Positions 30,813 to 38,999 of a stretch of DNA of 64,000 nt are shown here, one piece after another; position 1 is the first letter of the stretch; the number at the start of each line of letters is the position of its first letter. A program made the position numbers and the translations under genes. The DNA is taken from positions 1-64,000 of the forward strand of contig RDXZ01000009.1 of assembly GCA_004293265.1 (NCBI GenBank), given 5' to 3'. The notes under the pieces were generated by a model. It did no database searches, was not told the origin of the DNA, and worked only from the letters and a program-made list of their open reading frames with translations. The stretch comes from Bacteroidota bacterium. Its GTDB lineage: Bacteria > Bacteroidota > Bacteroidia > Cytophagales > Microscillaceae.

Positions 30813-31112
30813 TTAAAGTAAAAAACCATAAGAAATTAATGCACCTAAAACCGAAACGGCTGTCGCAATATAAGCACTCATATTTGATGAACTATATTCC
30901 ATTTGTGCAAATCTTCCAAACGACCTCAATAAATAATATACTCCCGCAACGATAGCAATTAAAGGTAAAATTACTTTCATACTACCCAATCCTAAAAGTC
31001 CTGCAACGACTGTTCCGATTACTTTGATGCCTGTTGCGATAGTGGCTGTACTTGTAACGGCAGTTGTTACCATTAATGTACTTCGTGTTTTTGCGTGGTC
31101 TTCGCTACTCAT
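30813..31112 (-). CDS. Hypothetical small membrane protein
   Basis: 99 aa, several hydrophobic segments. Confidence 0.55.
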   Translation of the reverse strand: MSSEDHAKTRSTLMVTTAVTSTATIATGIKVIGTVVAGLLGLGSMKVILPLIAIVAGVYYLLRSFGRFAQMEYSSSNMSAYIATAVSVLGALISYGFLL

Positions 31113-31214
31113 AACTTTGTATATTTTTTTGAATGAATAAATTTTTTTCTAATTTTAAAGCAATATTACACATAATAAACCATAATTCCAAATAAAAAAT
31201 TCAAAAAAATTAAA

Positions 31215-31913
31215 TTATTTTTTTTCAAAATAATCTACTGCGATTTCTGCGTATATAAATTGTTTTTCTTTGGGCTGTATTTTTCCATAAGGAAATGATT
31301 TTGAACTTTGCCAATTTGTAATTTTTTGTTCTGATTGTAAAAAACCAAAGTTATAAGCTGCAGCATAAAATCTAACTCTTTCGGTTTCGTTATTAAATTT
31401 TTTATGGGCAAATATTTTTTGAACTACCCAACAAAACGCTTTCAAATATAGTAATTGCCAAGTCAAATTGCTCAATCTTTTGATTCTTTCTTTCCTTTCT
31501 TCTTTTATATCTTTATATTTATAATTGAAAATATTTTTTGTAGGATATTTATATTTTTCGAGCTGTTTTTCTAAGGTTTCGATAAAAGATGGCTTCATTT
31601 GAAAACGTCCTATTGAAAAATTAGCATAACTTTCACCGCCATTGACGTACAAAAGTTCTAAAGTTTTAACTTCTATAAAGTTTTTTATGTCAGAATATCG
31701 CACTATTTCAGGAAAAACTATAGCCGCACAACCTTTCCAACTCAAATTATCTACCACTAAATATTTTTCAAAAAGCGTTTGATTTTCTTTGATAAATTGT
31801 AAACTCTCGTGATATTGTTTTTTAAATGCCTTTTCAAAACCTGAACTTTGAGCCGATAAATTCAATAAATAAAACATAAAAAACAAAAAAAGAAAGTTTT
31901 TTTTTATAGTCAT
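31215..31913 (-). CDS. Hypothetical secreted protein
   Basis: Signal peptide MTIKKNFLFLFFMFYLLNLSAQS; VNGGESYANFSIGRFQMKPSF vaguely recalls lytic transglycosylase-type motifs. Confidence 0.5.
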   Translation of the reverse strand: MTIKKNFLFLFFMFYLLNLSAQSSGFEKAFKKQYHESLQFIKENQTLFEKYLVVDNLSWKGCAAIVFPEIVRYSDIKNFIEVKTLELLYVNGGESYANFSIGRFQMKPSFIETLEKQLEKYKYPTKNIFNYKYKDIKEERKERIKRLSNLTWQLLYLKAFCWVVQKIFAHKKFNNETERVRFYAAAYNFGFLQSEQKITNWQSSKSFPYGKIQPKEKQFIYAEIAVDYFEKK

Positions 31914-31995
31914 ATTTTTTTTTGATTTAATTTATTTTATTTTTGTAACCATTAATTATCTATGCAAACTAAAATTTGTATTGCTTAAATTTTAT

Positions 31996-32127
31996 TGCTA
32001 TAAATGTAATGTTTTTGTCTTTTTGAGCGAAGCGAAAAATATGCGATTTCGTTCACAAAACGCCTTTCAACACAAGCAGTTGCTTCACTTCGTTCAGCAG
32101 GACAAAGCATTACATTCACAGCACTAC
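31996..32127 (+). repeat. MITE-like repeat family R2, copy 2
   Basis: tgctataaatgtaatgtttttgtctttttgagcgaagcg...agcagttgcttcacttcgttcagcaggacaaagcattacattcacagcactac. Confidence 0.8.
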
Positions 32128-32231
32128 GTTTAAATTTTATTGCGTAAAAAATTTCACAAATATATAAAAACAATTCTAAAATAACAAATAAAAAACTTTT
32201 TTTATAAGCAATAAACAATTATGTTCAAAAT

Positions 32232-33425
32232 TTATTCTACCATTTTTATTTTTCTAATCAAAAAACGTGGTTGAAAAGTCATATAAAATCCATAATTATA
32301 TTCAAATAGTTTTAGTCTGAGGTCATAATAAGGTTCTACTCTCAAAGAAAAAGTTAAATTTTCAGTGATTTTAAAATCTTTACACCAACGTAAAAAAATT
32401 AGTTCTCGAAATCTAAAAAAACGTTCACTACCTGTTTGTGCCGCAGAAATCGAACCATATAAAGCGCCGCCCATATTGGTCGGTCTAAAATTATTGGTAT
32501 ATAAATAATTGACTAAAAAATCACCTACTTTTGTTTTTATTTTGATATTAGAATAAATCCCTGCGCCAGATGTTTCTGTAAAACTTATCAAGGTAGAATC
32601 AGGGAAAACTTCTTTTTGAGAATACAAACCATATATTTCAGCACTTATTTTTTGGTGAAATGATGTTTTTAAACCGATAGTAGTGGCTAATTGGGTGGTG
32701 GCAGGCGGGAGCGTAGTGGCTTTGATGTCTTGTCCGCCTTGATGAAAAAAAGTATTTTGATTTGTCAAAGCAAGCGTAAAATTTTTTCGTTCCAATATAT
32801 TAAAATCAATTTTAAAACCTGCCCAAAAAACTTCTTGTGTAGGTGGATTTTGTGCTAATTGTTTTTGCCAATCTATCCAAGTTTCTGTTTGCCATTTTTT
32901 TCTTTTGTATTTGATTTGTAAACCATTTTCAAAAGGTCTTTTGTAGCCTTGTTCAAAAGCATACAAAGGTTCGATAAGTTGATGAGCAAAATTGGCGTGA
33001 ATATTCCCTAAAATAACATCAAAACTATCTTTGATAGAGGTCTTTGCGTAACGCATACGGAAGCGAGGTTGGACTTGGGTAAATTCAGTATTTCCAAAAT
33101 CTTTTTGAATATTTGCACCTATTTCGATAGAAAAATTTTGATGTAGATGATAAACCAACGAAGGAGTAAGATAATATCCAAATATTGTTTCGCCTAACAA
33201 AACAGGGCTAAAATATTCATTATTTCTCAAATATCCTTTTGAAAAACAAGAAAAATAAAGATTGTTTTTTTGTGTACTATCTAATTGAGGCAGGTTTTCT
33301 GTCAAAGATTGATTAGGTAATTGTGCCAATAAATAACAATATTTCAAAATAAAAAAGGCAAAAAGTAGATATAATTTTTTCATTTTATTTTTTTTGATAA
33401 GGAAATAAAAATAGCAATAATACAA
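32232..33425 (-). CDS. Hypothetical outer-membrane protein
   Basis: Signal peptide and beta-barrel-like pattern. Confidence 0.55.
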   Translation of the reverse strand: MYYCYFYFLIKKNKMKKLYLLFAFFILKYCYLLAQLPNQSLTENLPQLDSTQKNNLYFSCFSKGYLRNNEYFSPVLLGETIFGYYLTPSLVYHLHQNFSIEIGANIQKDFGNTEFTQVQPRFRMRYAKTSIKDSFDVILGNIHANFAHQLIEPLYAFEQGYKRPFENGLQIKYKRKKWQTETWIDWQKQLAQNPPTQEVFWAGFKIDFNILERKNFTLALTNQNTFFHQGGQDIKATTLPPATTQLATTIGLKTSFHQKISAEIYGLYSQKEVFPDSTLISFTETSGAGIYSNIKIKTKVGDFLVNYLYTNNFRPTNMGGALYGSISAAQTGSERFFRFRELIFLRWCKDFKITENLTFSLRVEPYYDLRLKLFEYNYGFYMTFQPRFLIRKIKMVE

Positions 33426-33430
33426 AAAAA

Positions 33431-33904
33431 CTACATCAAAAAAGAATTTTTTTCTACTTTTTCTTTTAATTGTTGTTTGAATAATAATAATTTTTCTTGG
33501 ATAATTGATGATTCAATTCCTATAATTTGTGCGGCTAAAATTCCTGCATTTTGAGAAGCATTTAATGCCACAGTCGCCACAGGAACGCCATTGGGCATTT
33601 GCAAAATAGACAACATCGAATCCCAACCATCAATCGAGTTATGAGATTTGATAGGCACACCAATCACAGGCAAAATTGTCAAAGAAGCAATCATTCCGGG
33701 CAAATGTGCCGCTCCTCCTGCTCCTGCAATGATGACTTTTAAACCATTTTGAACCGCATTTTGAGCATACTCGAACATACGCAAGGGAGTACGATGAGCA
33801 GAAACAACTTCAGCTTTGAAAGCAATATTCATTTCTGTTAAAAAATCAGCTGCAGGTTTCATCAATTCCCAATCGGATTGACTGCCCATTATAATTCCTA
33901 CCAT
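33431..33904 (-). CDS. purE: N5-carboxyaminoimidazole ribonucleotide mutase
   Basis: VGIIMGSQSDWELMKPAADFL, VVSAHRTPLRMFEYA, IIAGAGGAAHLPGMIASLTILPVIGVP. Confidence 0.96.
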   Translation of the reverse strand: MVGIIMGSQSDWELMKPAADFLTEMNIAFKAEVVSAHRTPLRMFEYAQNAVQNGLKVIIAGAGGAAHLPGMIASLTILPVIGVPIKSHNSIDGWDSMLSILQMPNGVPVATVALNASQNAGILAAQIIGIESSIIQEKLLLFKQQLKEKVEKNSFLM

Positions 33905-33974
33905 TTTTTTTTTGAGTAATAATTTGATAAATATTTTAGGTTCTACTAAGATTTATACGATTTTTCTATTGAGA

Positions 33975-34026
33975 ACTGTAGTACACACTTTTAGTGTGTG
34001 TCCACACACTAAAAGTATGTGCTACA
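33975..34026. repeat. Perfect-arm hairpin repeat
   Basis: gtagtacacacttttagtgtgtgtccacacactaaaagtatgtgctac. Confidence 0.65.
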
Positions 34027-34324
34027 GTTTTTATTTTCCGTATAAATTTTAGAACAACCATATTTTATTAAAAAAAATATTAATTTTCGTTTTTTTTGTT
34101 GCAAAAATACAAATAAAATCTATGATTGCAATTTTTTTCTAATTACAATTTTTTTAGTATCAATTTTTTATCAGAAATTTATGACAGATAGAAATTTTAG
34201 TCTATGTTTTTAAAGATTTTTGAATGTTTTGAATAGGCACAAAATCACAATAAAATTTTCTTCCATAATTTTTAAATTTTGAATAAAACTATCTATCTTT
34301 GCAAAAAAACTAAAAATAATTAAT

Positions 34325-34957
34325 GTGATGGACGAGTTATTCAAAGAACTTTTGCCTTTTTTTCCTTCAAAATATCATGCTTATCATCTTTCTTTGGAGG
34401 ATAATATTTGTCATTTTTCAACATTGCATTGGGGATATTATCTGCTTACATTTTTGGTAGTTACCCCTGTACTTTTTTTGCTTATTTATTGGGAATCTGC
34501 GTATAAATACGCTAACCCATTCACACACAAACCTATCAAAAAAATATCATTAAAAACAAATATTACCACGTTTTTGGTTTGTGCTTTGGTTGGTTTGATG
34601 ATGACTTCGATTCCTTTTATATTGTATAGTGATGATGTTACAAAAGTGAGCATAGACGGCAATAAAAAAGAAATTAGAATTTATGGTATTTTTTCTACAG
34701 AAACTATCCCTTTTGCAAAAATCAATCAAATAAGTAGTGAAATCATAACAGAAAAAGATTATAAAAAATCATTTTTGGGTGAAAACGGCACAACCATAAA
34801 AATAATCACAGATGCAAGTCCAAGTTATGTGCTTGTGTATAGATTGTATGGCAAATTGGACGGAACGCAAGCAGGCAGTAAAGCGGCGGCTTTGAAAGAA
34901 ATATTTAAAATCAATGAAAGTCTTAATAAATATTTACAAAAAGCAAAACAGCCCTAA
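34325..34957 (+). CDS. Hypothetical membrane protein
   Basis: Two TM segments; TAnnTTTG box TATCTTTG at 34294-34301 just upstream. Confidence 0.55.
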   Translation: MMDELFKELLPFFPSKYHAYHLSLEDNICHFSTLHWGYYLLTFLVVTPVLFLLIYWESAYKYANPFTHKPIKKISLKTNITTFLVCALVGLMMTSIPFILYSDDVTKVSIDGNKKEIRIYGIFSTETIPFAKINQISSEIITEKDYKKSFLGENGTTIKIITDASPSYVLVYRLYGKLDGTQAGSKAAALKEIFKINESLNKYLQKAKQP

Positions 34958-35054
34958 AACGCTTGTTAATCTGTTATTTTAACGTTTTTTTTATCCTCAA
35001 AACTATTTTTTTTGAGTTTTATAGCATTTTTTTCTCATCAAAAACACAATTTTT

Positions 35055-35828
35055 ATGAACATTACTTTAATTCAAACGCATATATATTGGCAAGATGTGG
35101 CGGCAAATTTGGCTCACTTTGAAGAAAAAATTTGGCAAATAAAACAAAAAACAGATTTGATTATTTTGCCCGAAATGTTTACTACAGGTTTTTCAATGGA
35201 CGCAAAAAATTTAGCAGAAGTCCCCAATTTAACAACTTTTAAGTGGCTAAAACAAATGGCAACTCAAACAGATGCCTGCGTAATGGGAAGCTATATGGTC
35301 AAAGAAAATGACGAATATTTTAATCGTTTGATAGCCATGTTACCTGACGGAACTTTTTATCAATACGATAAAAGGCATTTGTTTAGAATGGCAAACGAAC
35401 ATCAAAATTATACTTTTGGTACAAAAAAAATTATTTTTGAGTGGAAAAATTGGAAAATTTGCCCACAAATTTGTTACGATTTGCGTTTTCCTGTTTGGAG
35501 TAGAAATGTAGATTGTGAATATGATTTGCTGGTCTATGTAGCCAATTGGCCTCAAGCACGCAAGCAGGCGTGGAATGTGTTGTTGCCTGCGCGTGCAGTC
35601 GAAAATTGGTGTTATGTGGCGGCAGTCAATCGCATAGGCGAAGATGGAAAAGGGCTTCAATACTCTGGAAACTCACAAATTGCTGATTTCAAAGGCGAAA
35701 CAATTTGGCATCAAGACAACGGAGAGGCAATTTTTAGTTATGATTTAGATAAAAAAGAATTACAAGAATATAGACAAAAATTTCCTGCTTATTTAGATGC
35801 TGATATTTTCGAATTAAAAATAAAATAA
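35055..35828 (+). CDS. Nitrilase-family amidohydrolase (omega-amidase-like)
   Basis: LIILPEMFTTGFSM, YDKRHLFRMANEH, ICPQICYDLRFPVWSRN: Glu-Lys-Cys triad. Confidence 0.9.
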   Translation: MNITLIQTHIYWQDVAANLAHFEEKIWQIKQKTDLIILPEMFTTGFSMDAKNLAEVPNLTTFKWLKQMATQTDACVMGSYMVKENDEYFNRLIAMLPDGTFYQYDKRHLFRMANEHQNYTFGTKKIIFEWKNWKICPQICYDLRFPVWSRNVDCEYDLLVYVANWPQARKQAWNVLLPARAVENWCYVAAVNRIGEDGKGLQYSGNSQIADFKGETIWHQDNGEAIFSYDLDKKELQEYRQKFPAYLDADIFELKIK

Positions 35829-35942
35829 TTTCTCTAAAATTTCACTGATTTTTTTAAGGTTTAATTTAAGATTTAGTTTAAGATTTAATTTGATATATTT
35901 TTTATTTTAATTACCTTTGCAAAGAAACAAAATTATTTTTAA

Positions 35943-37157
35943 TTGATAAAAAAAACAAAAAAGATGACAGATTTATTTCTTACAAGTCGCTTAACTCCTA
36001 TTTTGGAGCAAGTCAAAAATTTTATCTTAGATGAAATTATGCCTTTAGAAAAACATATTCATAAAGGTTTTCATTATATTTCACAAATTATTATCGAAGA
36101 AAAACGCCCCAAAATACACAAATTAGGTTTGTGGGGCTTGCACCTTTCAAAAAAATTAGGTGGTTTAGACCTTTCATTAGTTGAATTTGGGCAATTGAGC
36201 GAAGTATTAGCACTTTCTCCTTTTGGACATTATGCGTTTAATTGTCAAGCACCTGATATTGGTAATTATGAATTATTACATCAATTTGGAACAGAAGTAC
36301 AGCAACAAAAATTTATGAAACCTTTGATAGAAGGAAAAATAAGAAGTTGTTTTGCTATGACCGAACCAGAATTTGCAGGCTCAAATCCTGTTAATTTAGG
36401 CACAACAGCCGTTTTAGAAGGCGATAATTATATCATCAATGGGCATAAATGGTACACATCTTCAGCCGATGGCGCAAGTTTTGCTATTGTGATGGCAGTT
36501 ACCAACCCCGACAATCCACCACACCAAAGAGCAAGTATGATAATCGTACCGACAGACACAAAAGGCTATCAGTTTGTACGTAATATTTCTGTGATGGGTG
36601 ATGAAGGCGAAGGTTGGAGTAGCCACGCAGAATTGAGGTTCGAAAATTGTATCGTTCCCAAAGAAAATTTGATTGGACAAGCAGGAACAGGTTTTGCCTT
36701 AGCACAACACAGACTCGGACCCGGACGTATTCATCACACCATGCGTTGGATTGGAATTTCTGAAAGAGCCTTAGATATGATGATACAATATGCACTCAAA
36801 AGACAACTGAATATTGGTGAAAAACTAGCTGATAAACAAGTTATTCAACATTGGATTGCAGAATGTAGAGCAAATATCAATGCGGCAAGACTAATGGTTT
36901 TGGATACTGCCCGACAAATTGATGAAAAAGGTGCCTCTGCCGTCAAAGATTCTATTTCAATGATTAAATTTTTTGTTCCTAAAATTATGCACGAAACTTT
37001 GGACAGAGCCATTCAAGTACATGGTGGTTTGGGCGTTTCTGATGATACTATTCTTTCTCATTTGTGGCGACACGAAAGACCTTCACGCATATATGACGGG
37101 GCTGATGAGGTGCATAAATCAGCCTTAGCCAAAAGTATTTTCAAAAAATATCAATAA
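35943..37157 (+). CDS. Acyl-CoA dehydrogenase family protein
   Basis: CFAMTEPEFAGSNP, GHKWYTSSADGASFAIVMAVTN, QVHGGLGVSDDTILSHLWRHERPSRIYDGADEVHKSALAK. Confidence 0.92.
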   Translation: MIKKTKKMTDLFLTSRLTPILEQVKNFILDEIMPLEKHIHKGFHYISQIIIEEKRPKIHKLGLWGLHLSKKLGGLDLSLVEFGQLSEVLALSPFGHYAFNCQAPDIGNYELLHQFGTEVQQQKFMKPLIEGKIRSCFAMTEPEFAGSNPVNLGTTAVLEGDNYIINGHKWYTSSADGASFAIVMAVTNPDNPPHQRASMIIVPTDTKGYQFVRNISVMGDEGEGWSSHAELRFENCIVPKENLIGQAGTGFALAQHRLGPGRIHHTMRWIGISERALDMMIQYALKRQLNIGEKLADKQVIQHWIAECRANINAARLMVLDTARQIDEKGASAVKDSISMIKFFVPKIMHETLDRAIQVHGGLGVSDDTILSHLWRHERPSRIYDGADEVHKSALAKSIFKKYQ

Positions 37158-37164
37158 AAAAAAA

Positions 37165-37201
37165 GAACTTTCCAAAAGTTTGAAACTTTTGGAAAGTTAG
37201 C
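37165..37201. repeat. Palindrome family R4, copy 3
   Basis: gaactttccaaaagtttgaaacttttggaaagttag. Confidence 0.75.
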
Positions 37202-37253
37202 CATATTTTAAATAACCCAAACAGATAGAAAAAAATTATTTTTCAATTAAAAA

Positions 37254-38156
37254 ATGCAACAACAACACAGAACATTGGCTTGGATACTTTTGATTTCACT
37301 CAGTTTTATTTGGGGAACGTCATTTATTATGATAAAAAAATCATTATTATTTTTTTCACCTTATCAATTAGGTTTTTTAAGAGTTACTATATCAAGTTTG
37401 GCTTTTTTACCTTTGAGTATTTTTTATCTCAAATCAATTACCAAAAAAGATTATTTACATCTATTTATTACAGGTTTTTTAGGAGTACTTTTATCAGGAG
37501 TTTTGTTTCCGATTGCTCAAAACAATGGTGTAAGCAGTTCTATTACTTCTGTTTTGAATGCTACATATCCAATTTTTGTAATGATTTTAGGTTTATTATT
37601 TTTCCAAGAAACGATTAATAAAAATCAATTTTTGGGTTTATTGTTGGGTTTTTTGGGCATCAGTTTTTTAATTTTGTTCAATGCCAAAGGAGAATTAAAA
37701 TGGAATTACTTTGCTATTTTTGCTTTGTTGGCAGTGCTTTGTAATGCTGTTTGTGCGCATTGGATAAAAATTTATCTCAAAAACATCAGTGCCTTAGGTA
37801 GTTCGAGTTTATCTATTGTTTTACTTTTACCTTTGGCTATGGTGGGAGTTTTTGCCACTGATACGCCAAAAGTTATACAAAGTAACGCCAATGTATCACA
37901 AGGAGTTTTATTTGTTACTTATTTATCGATTTTTGCTACTGCGTTAGGCACTTGGTTATATACCAAATTATTACAGATTTCAAGTCCTATTTTTGCTTCC
38001 TCTGTTGCTTATTTGATTCCGATTGTTTCTATTTTTTGGGGAGTTTATGATGGAGAAATATTGAGTTTTTGGCAAATTTTAGGCTTTTTAGCGGTGGTTA
38101 GTGGCGTATATTTATTAAATAAAAAGAAGAAAGAAATACAAATAATAGAAGCATAA
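37254..38156 (+). CDS. EamA/DMT family transporter
   Basis: SLSFIWGTSFIMIKKSLLFFSPYQLGFLRVTIS; about 10 TM. Confidence 0.88.
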   Translation: MQQQHRTLAWILLISLSFIWGTSFIMIKKSLLFFSPYQLGFLRVTISSLAFLPLSIFYLKSITKKDYLHLFITGFLGVLLSGVLFPIAQNNGVSSSITSVLNATYPIFVMILGLLFFQETINKNQFLGLLLGFLGISFLILFNAKGELKWNYFAIFALLAVLCNAVCAHWIKIYLKNISALGSSSLSIVLLLPLAMVGVFATDTPKVIQSNANVSQGVLFVTYLSIFATALGTWLYTKLLQISSPIFASSVAYLIPIVSIFWGVYDGEILSFWQILGFLAVVSGVYLLNKKKKEIQIIEA

Positions 38157-38168
38157 AAGCAAAAAAAT

Positions 38169-38837
38169 ATGAAAAAATATGCTATTATTGTCGCGGGTGG
38201 TGCGGGTGCGCGTATGCAAAGCGAAATTCCAAAACAATTTTTATTATTAAAAAATAAACCGATTTTGATGCAAACCTTATCTATATTTGCCTCTATACAA
38301 AATATAGAATTGATATTGGTTTTGCCTGAAAATCAACTTGTTTTTTGGGAAAATTTATGTAAACAATATCAATTTAATATTCCTTACACATTGGCTTTGG
38401 GTGGAAAAACACGCATAGAATCAGTAAAAAATGGATTAAATTGTATCAAAAACGAAGAAAGTTTGGTCGCTATTCACGATGGCGTGCGACCTTTGATTGA
38501 TATAAAAACAATCGAAAATAGTTTTGAAAAAGCAGAAAAAAATGGAAATGCAATCACTGTAATTCCTTTAAAAGATTCTATTCGACAAAAAATAAACGAA
38601 CACGAAACCAAAACAATGAATCGTGATGATTTTTATTTGGTACAAACTCCTCAAACTTTTCAAACAAAACTTATTCAAAAAGCATATCAAACTAAAAATA
38701 TCGAGCATTTGACAGATGACGCAAGTGTTTTAGAAAATTTTGGAGAAAAAATTTATACAATTGAAGGCAATTATCAAAATATAAAAATTACTACGCCCGA
38801 AGATTTGATTATTGCAAATGTTTTGTTTGTTGAATAA
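38169..38837 (+). CDS. ispD: 2-C-methyl-D-erythritol 4-phosphate cytidylyltransferase
   Basis: AIIVAGGAGARMQSEIPKQFLLLKNKPILMQTL, AIHDGVRPLI, VQTPQTFQT, LTDDASVLE. Confidence 0.94.
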   Translation: MKKYAIIVAGGAGARMQSEIPKQFLLLKNKPILMQTLSIFASIQNIELILVLPENQLVFWENLCKQYQFNIPYTLALGGKTRIESVKNGLNCIKNEESLVAIHDGVRPLIDIKTIENSFEKAEKNGNAITVIPLKDSIRQKINEHETKTMNRDDFYLVQTPQTFQTKLIQKAYQTKNIEHLTDDASVLENFGEKIYTIEGNYQNIKITTPEDLIIANVLFVE

Positions 38838-38838
38838 A

Positions 38839-38999
38839 ATTTGGTAGTGCTATAAATCTAATGTTTTGTCTGATTTTAGGTTTAAAATTAGACTTATTTT
38901 AAAAGAAGCGAAAATATACTTTTTCATTTACAAATTACCATTCAATAAGCAGTTACTTCACTTTGTTCAGCAGGGCAAAACATTCATAACACTACCAAT
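38839..38999 (+). repeat. MITE-like repeat family R2, copy 3
   Basis: Ends aatttggtagtg...cactaccaattt; internal agcagttacttcactttgttcagcagggcaaaacatt. Confidence 0.8.

Noticed and set aside
31985-32218. 77-aa ORF CPAERSEATACVERRF...
   Set aside because: Reads through R2 repeat copy 2; translation reflects the repeat, not a gene.
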